Part shown: positions 34,356 to 43,100 of the stretch, piece by piece
Position numbering within the stretch: position 1 is the stretch's first letter
How the letters are laid out: every line of letters starts with the position of its first letter
Origin: Komagataeibacter saccharivorans
Lineage (GTDB): Bacteria > Pseudomonadota > Alphaproteobacteria > Acetobacterales > Acetobacteraceae
Length of the DNA: 64,000 bases
Direction: 5' to 3'
NCBI RefSeq assembly: GCF_003207825.1
Contig: NZ_NKTY01000008.1
Location: forward strand, 1 to 64,000
Program-made: the position numbers and the translations under genes
Notes under the pieces: model-generated
Told to the model about the DNA's origin: nothing
Databases searched by the model: none
Seen by the model: only the letters and a program-made list of their open reading frames with translations

Positions 34356-34686
34356 GTCCGTTTTGACGCTTTGGCTGTCAATTACGAGCAATGAGGGCTG
34401 CTCATCCCTACCGGCTGCTTTTCTCACCATGCCATAAAGGTCATAGTGGATGTGTCGCCATCGCCCCCGCTTTTTGCAGGTCGGCAAAATAACCGTACAC
34501 CGTTCGCCAAGGTGGGAAGTCCGTGGGCAACCCACGCCATTTGCAACCATGTGTCACCACATACATGATGGCATCGACTACCCGGCGCATGTTTGCTTCC
34601 CTCGGACGGCCACCTTGCTTTGCCCTTGGGATGTGGCTCCTGATTAACCTCCACTGTTCGTCAGTGAGGTCCGTGCCGTAGCTCAT
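34356..34686 (-). pseudogene. broken IS5-family transposase
   Basis: The ATG at 34686 opens MSYGTDLTDEQWRLIRSHIP, then KQGGRPREANMRRVVDAIMYVV, CKWRGLPTDFPPWRTVYGYFADLQ. This is the N-terminal half of IS5-family (IS427-like) transposases. Near 34470 the frame shifts by one base and continues in the next frame as WRHIHYDLYGMVRKAAGRDEQP and VIDSQSVKT, the first catalytic Asp segment of the DDE domain. The match ends at about 34356, directly at the palindrome. The rest of the DDE domain and the right end are missing, so the element is dead. Confidence 0.75.
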
Positions 34687-34831
34687 TGGTATGAATACAA
34701 CCCGGAAGTAGTTTCGATATATTAACAATAATTGTCGAAGCTCAAGTTTCATTTTTATAATATCGTTATAAATCAGCCTGTTAGCTTTTATATAGTATGG
34801 CGATTTATCATGTGCTATTGTGTATGTGCGC

Positions 34832-35015
34832 TTGGTCGCGCACGAAAAAACGAAGTGCCTCCCCTTGTCGGGTGGCCTGCGAATACAACACCCGGCTTCG
34901 GCCAATTGTGGTGGATGGCGACGGCTGTTCATTGCGATGGGAATAAGCAGGGCAGCGTTTACTTCGTTTATCGTTGCGACCAACCACCTGACGCCAGGAG
35001 GCGTCAGCGTTTTTT
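34832..35015 (+). ncRNA. candidate structured RNA (or long palindromic element) with terminator
   Basis: The ends of the segment pair over about 20 bp: TTGGTCGC, ACGA and AAACGAAG on the left (34832-34855) with CTTCGTTT, TCGT and GCGACCAA on the right (34962-34983), with two tiny bulges. Inside, TGCCTCCC can pair with GGGA and GGCA, and GTCGGGTG with CACCCGGC as a hairpin (34867-34874 with 34889-34896). Four bases after the closing helix there is a textbook Rho-independent terminator. Paired arms in several blocks plus a terminator in the same direction suggest a stable RNA transcribed to the right. A MITE-like transposon with long terminal repeats is the main alternative. I do not recognise a known RNA family, and no coding frame here is convincing. 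Confidence 0.45.
34988..35015 (+). terminator. strong Rho-independent terminator
   Basis: An 8-bp stem CTGACGCC/GGCGTCAG with an AGGA loop is followed by CG and six T residues. It has no protein-coding gene directly upstream on the plus strand, which supports the idea that the structured segment before it is transcribed. Confidence 0.8.
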
Positions 35016-35197
35016 AACGTCCTTGGTCGGACACCAAAAACGAGGTTACAATAGATGCTTCAAAAAGTGGCGGAATCACCGCCATTCGTTGTGCCTATTC
35101 AGGAACATAACGTAAACATAAACCCTTTGGAACTTATCCTCCAACCAGAACACAGCAACAGATACGCAAGGTATTTTTCAATACCCCGTTTGGATAT

Positions 35198-35899
35198 ATG
35201 CGTTTTCGACGCCCCTTCGTCGAAAGGTTCAAGCAGGAATGTAAAGGCCCTGTAGATTCATATCTGTTTGGGTTGAAGGTTCGGTTTTATCCGCAGGACA
35301 ATCAGACTGATGCCAAGTCAGCAGTCTGCGGAAACTGCTACAACGCCAAGGAATGGAGGTGGCTGGACAAGTGCCTGCCTGCTGGTGGCACCTTCCTTGA
35401 TATAGGAGCGAACATGGGGTTCTTTTCGCTGTTTGCTGCTACCAAAAGGGCCAGGATCATCGCCATTGAACCACAGCCTACGCTCTTTGATCGGCTTTTC
35501 ACCAACATGGCTCTCAATGATATTGAGGCATATCTGGTCAAAGCTGCCGTAGGTGAAAGAGATGAAACTGGCACCCTGATCCAAACCAATATGGATTACG
35601 GTGGTGGCACCATTGGTCAGGGTCATGGAGAAACCGTTCGTATCCGGCCTTTGCTGGATATCCTGACCGATGCCAGAGTCAACAAGGTTGATGTGTTGAA
35701 GATCGACATTGAAGGATATGAGGACCGGGCTTTAATGCCCTTTTTCAGGGATGCACCCTCAACCTTATTTCCCTCACACATCATCATGGAATACAGCGAG
35801 AGTGATCGCTGGCAATCAGACCTGATGGGCAAACTGGCTCAGGCTGGATACCGTCAAACGGCACGTAGCAGAGGTAACGCCCTGCTATCACGCAAATAG
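35198..35899 (+). CDS. FkbM-family methyltransferase
   Basis: A 233-residue SAM-dependent methyltransferase of the FkbM family. Motif I is GGTFLDIGANMGFFSLFAA (near residues 63-81). AIEPQPTLFDRLFTNMALND follows as motif II, then a KAAVGERDETG-like strand and DVLKIDIEGYEDRALMPFF, the family's late motif. Such enzymes O-methylate sugars or small metabolites, often in polysaccharide or glycan loci. Base composition is visibly more AT-rich than the surrounding genes, and the gene sits in an island with a dead IS5 copy, so transfer is likely. The first 35 residues are less typical, and an upstream part may have been lost. No neighbour shows its substrate. Confidence 0.82.
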   Translation: MRFRRPFVERFKQECKGPVDSYLFGLKVRFYPQDNQTDAKSAVCGNCYNAKEWRWLDKCLPAGGTFLDIGANMGFFSLFAATKRARIIAIEPQPTLFDRLFTNMALNDIEAYLVKAAVGERDETGTLIQTNMDYGGGTIGQGHGETVRIRPLLDILTDARVNKVDVLKIDIEGYEDRALMPFFRDAPSTLFPSHIIMEYSESDRWQSDLMGKLAQAGYRQTARSRGNALLSRK

Positions 35900-35919
35900 G
35901 GGAGAACAGGTAAAATTAG

Positions 35920-35952
35920 CGGGTAGGTGGTTACGACCACCGACCCGTTTTT
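35920..35952 (+). terminator. Rho-independent terminator of the FkbM gene
   Basis: A 12-base stem (CGGGTAGGTGGT with ACCACCGACCCG, one mismatch) with a TACG loop is followed by five T residues, 21 bases after the stop. Confidence 0.85.
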
Positions 35953-36380
35953 GTGTGTTTGTTCGTTGGTATATCAGCGATAAATGCTACGTTCCGGGAC
36001 ATTTCAAACAGTCACTTACCCTGCTTCTGGCATCAGGATTCCGGGGTTCTCCTGGGCCGTTATGACATTACATGCGCTGCGTTCAACACACGCATTGCGG
36101 CTTTGGGGTAACAGTAATGCCGGAACAACAGCGACCCCTTGCAGGACGCAACCGTTCATCAGTTATCGGAACCGACAGAAGCGGGAACAGGCAAAACCGT
36201 TTCCTCAAGGGTTATCTATCCCTGACCGGTAAAGTCGGAAATATTGATATCTTCCCTCCATACGCATCGGCGCCGTGGCGTCCATTTTTGGACATCACAG
36301 CGCCGGATACCGTGCAGGAAAGAAGAACCTTGACGATGGTCCGCCGGGGCAGCCTGTAATGCAGCCCCGGCAGCGGGATT
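35953..36380. other. intergenic, no gene seen
   Basis: About 430 bases between the FkbM terminator and the end of the phosphate transporter gene. Short open frames exist, but none has a family motif or a good ribosome-binding site. It probably contains the right edge of the island, as composition returns to GC-rich around 36250. Confidence 0.4.
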
Positions 36381-37736
36381 CTATCGGTTGAGCAGGTAGA
36401 ATAGTCCCGCAGCGATCGTAATGGTGACAGGCAGCGTGCAGACCCATGCCAGCGCGATCTTGACCAGCATGCCCCGGTTGATGCCCGAACCGGAACCAAG
36501 CATGGTGCCCGCGATACCCGCCGTAATGATGTGTGTCGTGCTGACAGGCAGGCCGGTATAACCAGCCGTGGCGATCAGCCCCGCGCCCACCAGTTCCGCC
36601 GATGCACCCTGCGCCGGGGTCAGGTGCGTATTACCGATTTTTTCGCCCAGCGTATGCACGATGCGCTTGTAGCCGATCATGGTGCCGATACCCAGACACA
36701 GGGCGCTGAGCAGCCGCACCCACCACGGCGCGTATTCCACCACCGGGCGCATCTGGTTGCCCAGCGTCTTGGCCATCGCGCGTTCCTGCGCGGATGCCTG
36801 CGGGTTCGCGGCAACGGTTTTCAGCCCGGCCACGACTTCATACAGGTCGGCACGCAGTTCGGAAGGCACGACCTCATCCGGCGCGGTTCTGGACAGGCGG
36901 GTAACGGAAGCAACCGCTTCGTCACGCAGGCCATCATGGTCATACTGCTGGATCAGCGGGGTGGCGTTTGTCGCATATTCCGCGATGTGGACAATATGCG
37001 GCGCGCTGTTGGGCGCCAGCGCGAAGGTTGCGGGCAGGATACCAATGATGGTCAGCATGATCAGGCCAATGCTTTTCTGCCCGTCATTGCTACCGTGGGA
37101 GAAGCTGACACCGGTGCAGGTCAGGATCAGCAGTCCGCGCACCCAGCCACGCGTCGGCCTGTCACCCTGCGGGGGCTGGTACAGTTCCGGGTCGCGCACA
37201 AGATGGCGGATTATGAAATACAGCCCACCCGCGCCAATCAGGCCCAGCAGCGGCGAGATGGCAAGGGCGCGCAGGATCTTCCATATCTGCGACCAGTCCA
37301 CGCTGTTGCCCAGATCGCGGGTATGCAGCAGCGCATCCCCGATCGCTATGCCGATCAGCGCGCCAATCACGCAATGCGAACTGGAGTTCGGAATCCCGAA
37401 CCACCATGTAAACAGGTTCCATGCCAGCGCCGTGCCGAACAGGGATATCAGCATCGGCACCGCCGGATCGCCATTGGGTGGGGACAGCACGTCGGCGGGC
37501 AGCAGTTCGACCAGACCGTACGCAACACTGATCCCGCCCAGGATAACCCCTACGAAATTCATGCACCCCGACCAGATCACAGCCGTGCGGGGTTTAAGCG
37601 ATCTGGTATAGATAACGGTGGCGACCGCATTTGCCGTGTCGTGAAATCCGTTTACGAATTCAAACACACAGACAAGCGCGAAGCACACGACAAGCGCGAT
37701 TATGGAAAATGTGGAATAGGGTGCAAAGTGAAGCAT
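36381..37736 (-). CDS. pitA: PiT-family inorganic phosphate transporter
   Basis: A 451-residue inner-membrane carrier with about ten helices. Both PiT signature repeats are visible: FVNGFHDTANAVATVIYTRSL near the N-terminus and a later SFSHGSNDGQKSIGLIMLTI. Also seen is GIPNSSSHCVIGALIG, and its second-half copy GLPVSTTHIITAGIAG. A hydrophilic cytoplasmic loop of about 110 residues lies between the halves. It imports phosphate with protons, probably as a metal-phosphate. The ATG at 37736 is preferred to an in-frame GTG four codons upstream, though no strong Shine-Dalgarno is seen. Confidence 0.92.
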   Translation of the reverse strand: MLHFAPYSTFSIIALVVCFALVCVFEFVNGFHDTANAVATVIYTRSLKPRTAVIWSGCMNFVGVILGGISVAYGLVELLPADVLSPPNGDPAVPMLISLFGTALAWNLFTWWFGIPNSSSHCVIGALIGIAIGDALLHTRDLGNSVDWSQIWKILRALAISPLLGLIGAGGLYFIIRHLVRDPELYQPPQGDRPTRGWVRGLLILTCTGVSFSHGSNDGQKSIGLIMLTIIGILPATFALAPNSAPHIVHIAEYATNATPLIQQYDHDGLRDEAVASVTRLSRTAPDEVVPSELRADLYEVVAGLKTVAANPQASAQERAMAKTLGNQMRPVVEYAPWWVRLLSALCLGIGTMIGYKRIVHTLGEKIGNTHLTPAQGASAELVGAGLIATAGYTGLPVSTTHIITAGIAGTMLGSGSGINRGMLVKIALAWVCTLPVTITIAAGLFYLLNR

Positions 37737-37949
37737 ATAACTACACACAGAAAGTTATTGTTATTTGCTTTATAAATAATTTTAAGGACGAATTTAAGTC
37801 ACCGCACCTGATCTTCATATAATATTCATATTTACATAATCATGCGCTTTATTACGTGATCGCACCTGTTCAGAAGGGGGCGGGACATTACTTCCGGCCC
37901 GCTGCGTGACTGGAGATAATGCCCCATAAAAACATCCGTAGAAAATGGC

Positions 37950-39290
37950 CTACCGGTTCAGTCGCGTCACCAGTAACTGATTGATGCGGAAACCTTCCAC
38001 ATCGACCACTTCAAAACGGAAACTGACCGTGTCCACCCGGTCCGCCTTACGCGCCATGCGCCGCAGGCGGTGCAGGACAAAACCGCCAATGGTGTCAAAA
38101 GGCGCGCTTTCATCCAGATCGAACGCATCCAGCGCGCGCCGCACATCCCCGATCGTGGCGGCACCGTCAATCAGCCACGATGTCGCATCGCGGCGCACGA
38201 TCAACTGCTCCTCAAACGGATTGGCAAGCCCGCCCATCAGCGCGCCAAGAATGTCCTTGAAGGTGATAAGCCCCATCACCAGCCCGTATTCATTCACCAC
38301 CAGCGCGAAACCCACGCCATGGGTATCGAACTGCGCCAGCGTGTCCCACAGGTTGATGGTCTCGGGCACCGACAGGACATCACGGCGCATCTGCACGATC
38401 GGGTTTTCCCGTGGCGCAGGGGCGTCCTGATCGTCCGGCGTGGACAGGACGCCGGGCCTGCGGTCCACCACGGCGGCCAGCACGTCTTCCGCCCGGATGG
38501 AGCCTATGACGTTATCCAGTCCCCCATCACACAGGGGATAGCGTGAATAGGGCTTGGCGCGGACCTTGTCCTTCTGCATCTCGATGCTTTCCTGCAGATC
38601 GAGAAACACGATTTCATCACGCGGCGTCATGGCGGATGTGATGGAACGGTCCTGAAGCCCCAGAACGTTCTGGATCATCTGGTGTTCCTGTTCCAGCAGG
38701 ACACCCGAAGCCGTGCCGGCGGCCAGAATGGCGCGCAGGTCTTCCGGCGTGACCGGCTCGACACCGGATGCTGCGGGAATTTTCAGGGCGCGCAGGATCG
38801 TATCGGATGTGCGCGAAAATACCCATACAATGGGATAAAGCAGTTTCAGCGCCGCCGCCGGGAACCAGCCCACCGCCAGCGCGATCTTGTCGGGCGCGTT
38901 CATGGCTACGCGCTTGGGCAGCAGGTCGGCAAACAGGACGAACATGCCCGTTACCAGCACGAAGCCGAACGCCGAGGCCAGCGTCTGCGCCGTTGCGATG
39001 CTCAGGCCCCAGTGGACCAGATACTGGTACAGCGGCGGAGCGATCATTCCGGAACTGATGATACCGCCCAGAACCCCGACCGCGTTAAGACATATCTGCA
39101 GGACGGTAATGACCTGCCCGCTGTTGCGCCGCAGTTTCAGGAACGCGACCGCCCGTTCATCACCCGCTTCCGCGCGGGACTGGAGCCGCACATCGCGGGC
39201 TGCGGCAAAAGAGACTTCGGAAAGCGAAATAAAAATATTAAGCGCGACCAGCATAACAAGCGATACCAGCCCCGACAGAAACAAAATCAC
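37950..39290 (-). CDS. CNNM/CorC (HlyC family) membrane protein
   Basis: A 446-residue protein with the domain order CNNM transmembrane domain (about residues 1-200, with VALNIFISLSEVSFAAARDVRLQSRAE and an LFADLLPKRVAMNAPD segment), a CBS pair (about 215-345, with DVLAAVVD and VVNEYGLVMGLITFKDIL) and a C-terminal CorC_HlyC domain (about 360-446, with a GFVLHRLRRM core). Members are linked with magnesium or cobalt efflux, and older annotations as haemolysin are not supported by biochemistry. The start at 39290 is an ATG followed by a hydrophobic helix. It is transcribed alone. Confidence 0.9.
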   Translation of the reverse strand: MILFLSGLVSLVMLVALNIFISLSEVSFAAARDVRLQSRAEAGDERAVAFLKLRRNSGQVITVLQICLNAVGVLGGIISSGMIAPPLYQYLVHWGLSIATAQTLASAFGFVLVTGMFVLFADLLPKRVAMNAPDKIALAVGWFPAAALKLLYPIVWVFSRTSDTILRALKIPAASGVEPVTPEDLRAILAAGTASGVLLEQEHQMIQNVLGLQDRSITSAMTPRDEIVFLDLQESIEMQKDKVRAKPYSRYPLCDGGLDNVIGSIRAEDVLAAVVDRRPGVLSTPDDQDAPAPRENPIVQMRRDVLSVPETINLWDTLAQFDTHGVGFALVVNEYGLVMGLITFKDILGALMGGLANPFEEQLIVRRDATSWLIDGAATIGDVRRALDAFDLDESAPFDTIGGFVLHRLRRMARKADRVDTVSFRFEVVDVEGFRINQLLVTRLNR

Positions 39291-39501
39291 ACAGCACCTA
39301 TGGAAGAATATTTAATTCATCATATCATGAACTGGCGATTACCTAACAGGATAAAGGTTTTTGGTCCGGGAATTTTTTGTTAAGATTTCAGGCATGTTTA
39401 CCGTAACCCGACCACGCCTGTTCCCGGCCATGGCCTGCAACGCGGACACATCCCCACTGTTTCCATAAATCCCGATGCCAGCAGGCGCATTTTACTAAAC
39501 C

Positions 39502-39541
39502 GTGCCCGGTGTCCGGGCGGACCGGAACCCGGACCGGGCAC
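39502..39541. terminator. strong hairpin downstream of the fRMsr gene
   Basis: GTGCCCGG-TG-TCCGGG pairs with CCCGGA-CCGGGCAC around a 10-base loop. It lies 30 bases after the minus-strand stop at 39573. The T-run on the minus strand is short, so efficiency is uncertain. Confidence 0.55.
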
Positions 39542-39572
39542 ACAAGCCCACAAAAGCGCAGACAACAGGCCG

Positions 39573-40049
39573 TTACTGCCGGGGTGAGAGGGCCTGCACC
39601 AGTTGCGCCACCACTGCTTCCAGCAGCGCGCGATCCCTGTCGGTGAACCTGTCACGGCGCGGACTGTCGATGTCGAGCACGCCCAGCAGTTCCTTGCCCA
39701 TCACGACCGGCACCACGATTTCCGAAGCCGATGCCGCGTCGCAGGCAATATGACCGGGGAAAGCATGCACGTCCGGCACCACCACTGTCTGCCGGTCCCG
39801 CGCAACCGTGCCGCACACGCCCTTGCCAAACGGGATGCGGGTGCAGGCCACGCGCCCCTGAAACGGCCCAAGCACAAGCTGGCCATCCTTTACCAGATAG
39901 AAACCCGCCCAGTTCAGATCCGGCAGGGCTTCAAATATCAGGGCGGCGATATTGGCCATGTTCGCGATCATGTCGCCCTCACCCGCAACCACGGCGGATA
40001 CGGTTTCAGGCAGGGTATCGGGCGTTACGCGCCGGTCGGGTGCGGTCAT
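39573..40049 (-). CDS. msrC: free methionine-(R)-sulfoxide reductase (GAF domain)
   Basis: 158 residues from the ATG at 40049, with AGAGGAA upstream. A single GAF domain with the fRMsr pattern NWAGFYLVKDGQLVLGPFQG, three catalytic-site cysteines (Cys69 in ACTRIPFGKG, Cys79 in GVCGTVA and Cys103 in GHIACD) and SEIVVPV. It reduces free methionine-R-sulfoxide in the cytoplasm with thioredoxin as electron source. It stands 96 bases downstream of the cyclic glucan synthase gene on the same strand and may be expressed alone. Together with metNIQ it gives methionine uptake and repair. Confidence 0.92.
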   Translation of the reverse strand: MTAPDRRVTPDTLPETVSAVVAGEGDMIANMANIAALIFEALPDLNWAGFYLVKDGQLVLGPFQGRVACTRIPFGKGVCGTVARDRQTVVVPDVHAFPGHIACDAASASEIVVPVVMGKELLGVLDIDSPRRDRFTDRDRALLEAVVAQLVQALSPRQ

Positions 40050-40145
40050 GACTGTGTTCCTCTGGACAATGGGCGGACAGGGGACACTACTGTAATGCAC
40101 CGGTCAATCACCCGGCCACATGGGGGGAAGCCGGACGGAATGCTT

Positions 40146-43100
40146 CTATCCCATCGATACCTCCACCGCATGGGTATTGCCGTCATCGAGCATGTCGATA
40201 CTGCCGGTGGCCGGTATGCTGACCCCATCCACGCTGACAGTGCCGATCCCCCGGCACAGATGGGCGGGGTTGAGCACGGTAATGTTGTAAACCGCACTGC
40301 GCCAGCGCAGCGTGACTTCAAAACGCGGCCAGTCATGGGGAATGCACGGGTCAACCCGCAACTGCGTGCCATGCACCCGTATGCCAAGGATGGTCTCGAT
40401 CCCCACACGCTGCATCCATCCCGCCGATCCTGTGTACCACGACCACCCGCCCCGCCCGACATGCGGTGGCTGGGAATAGACATCGGCGGCGATTACGTAG
40501 GGCTCCAGCCGGTAACGCGCGGCTTCCGTGGTATTCAGCGCATGGTTGATCGGGGTAAGGGTGTGAAACAGCGACTGCGCGCGGTCCCCGTCGCCCAATG
40601 CCGCCACGGCCATGACCGTCCACAGCGCGGCATGGGTATACTGGCCACCATTTTCACGGATGCCGGGCGGATAACCGCGGATATAGCCCGGATCAGGCCC
40701 CGTGGTATCGAAGGGCGGCGCAAGGACAAGGATCAGCCCTTCATGCTGGCGGACAAGACGCGACAGCACGGACCCCATGGCGTGTTCGGCACGTTCGGGT
40801 GACGCAACGCCTGACAGCACCGCCCATGACTGCGAAATCGCATCAATCTGGCATTCCGCGCTGATATGCGACCCAAGCGGCGTGCCATCGTCAAAATAGG
40901 CACGCAGGTACCAGTCGCCATCCCATGTCTTTTCCAGCGCCACGGCAAGGGACCGCGCATGGTCCTCCCACGCGCGGGCGCGGACCAGATCGCCGCGCGC
41001 GCGGGCCAGCGGGATAAAGGCGTTCAGCGTGGCATGCAGGAACCAGCCCAGCCAGACACTCTCCCCCTTTCCGTGCTCGCCCACACGGTTCATCCCGTCA
41101 TTCCAGTCGCCCGTGCCCATAAGCGGCAGGCCATGCGCGCCAACAACCAGACTGTGATCCAGCGCACGGGCACAGTGTTCGAACAATGACCCGCTTTCAT
41201 CCGATATGGTCGGAACCGTGAAACGGTCATGTTCGGTAATGGGAAGGGGCGGGGCCACCAGGAAGGGGAGGCTTTCATCCAGCACACCCGTATCGCCCGA
41301 TGTCGCGACGTAATGCGCCACGGTATAGGCGAGCCATGCCCGGTCATCGGAAATATGGGTGCGCACGCCCGCCCCGGTCTGGGGCAGCCACCAGTGTTGC
41401 ACGTCGCCTTCCACAAACTGGCGCGAAGCGGCGCGCAGCAGGTGCGCGCGGACCAGATCGGGCCGTGACAGCACAAGGGCCATGCCATCTTGCAACTGGT
41501 CGCGGAAGCCATAGGCCCCACTGGCCTGATAGAAACCCGCACGGGCCTGCACGCGGCTGGCCAGTGTCTGGTAAAGCAGCCAGCCATTGAGCATGATGTC
41601 CATGCTCCGGTCGGGCGTGCGGACCTGCACGGATTGCGTAATCCGGTCCCAATGCTGGCGGACATCGCGCAGCACACCATCCAGATCCACGGTGCGGTAC
41701 CGGGCCACGAGGTCACGGGCCTGATTGATGTCCGCCCCCTCGCCCAGCAGGAAGACGATTTCCGCTTTCCCACCCGGCGGCAGGATCACCACCGTCTGCA
41801 CCACCCCGCACGGGTCCAGTCCGGCACCCGTGCGCCCCTGCACGCCATCGGCATGGGCGAAGGCCGCCGGGTGTTCGACGGTGCCATTACGCCCGACAAA
41901 GGCCGTGCGGTCGCCGGAACTGGCGGTCAGATAGCCGCCAATATCGGCAAAGGCCACGCGGTTTCCGTAATCCGCGCTCCACGGGTTGCGGGCAAACAGT
42001 GTGCCGGTTTCCTCATCCAGTTCTGTGGAAACAAAGGCCGCCGACGTGCTGCGCGCCCGCCCCAGCACCCATTCGACATAGGCGGTGATGGACAGCGTGC
42101 GGGAATGATCGGACAGGTTGCGCAACTGGATGCGCGTAATCTTGACCGGGTCCGCCACGGGCACGTACTGCAGCAGCGTGCTGGCCACCCCATGGGCAAT
42201 GCGTTCCTGCCGCGTATAGCCGCGCCCATGCGTGGTAACGTAGGTCGCCGCGCGGTCGCGCCGGGTGGCGGCAGCGGGGCACCACAGCATGCCGGTGCTT
42301 TCATCGCGGATATAGAAAATCTCGCCCGCGTGGTTGCTGACCGGATCGTTGGACCATGGCGTGATCTGGTGTTCGCGGCTGCTGCCCGACCATGTATAGC
42401 CACTCCCCTCCCCCGATACCTGAAAACCGAAGGTGTCGTTGGTGATGACATTGATCCACGGCGCAGGCGTGGTCTGTCCCGGCGCCAGCACGATCACGTA
42501 TTCCTGCCCATTGCGGGCAAAGCCGCCATGGCCGTTGAAGAATTCAAGTTCCGGCACCGGCGGGGCGGCAAAGGCCGAAGCGGGCGACGGCGTGGGCGCA
42601 AGGGTGGGCAGGAACGTACGCTTTGCGGGAACCCTTGCATAATCAAGCTGTTCCGCCAGACCCCGATCGGCCACCAGCACCACGCGGGCGACCGACAGGA
42701 TCAGGTCACGCATGGCGGGGGTAAGCAGGTCGGCGCGCAGCACACGCACGGCGCCCGCATTCCCCCCGCTCTGTGTTACGGAATGGACAAGCTGGTCCAG
42801 TGCCGCCTGAAGTTCCTGAAGGTAGGAGGATGGATGTTCGTTCAGCACGACAAAATCCACCGCCACCTGCTTGAGACGGAAATATTCATGCGCGAGCAGC
42901 AGCAGGCGCACGATGGCGGTATTCGACGCCTCGCGTATGCGCAGCACAAGAATGGGCAGGTCGCCCGAAATGCCCTGTTCCCACAAAAGCGGCTGTGCCC
43001 CTGCCCCCTTCGCGATCGCGGGCGGACTGGCCCGCAGCGCCGGCCCGGCAAACAGGATATGTCCCGCCAGGCGCTGGAACAGATCCGCCGTGGCGGGTGT

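Noticed and set aside
34687-34983. Minus-strand frame extension upstream of the IS5 transposase start
   Set aside because: IS5 transposases start at the MSYxTDLTDEQW segment. The extension runs through the structured element and has no protein character.
34832-35015. Assigning the structured element as tmRNA, 6S RNA or a cobalamin riboswitch
   Set aside because: A GCAACGATAAACG stretch on the minus strand resembles a tmRNA tag start, but the reading frame does not give a tag peptide. No 6S central-bubble or cobalamin core sequence is present.
35055-35255. Short frame overlapping the start of the FkbM gene
   Set aside because: No family motif. It lies in a different reading frame from the methyltransferase and has no good ribosome-binding site.
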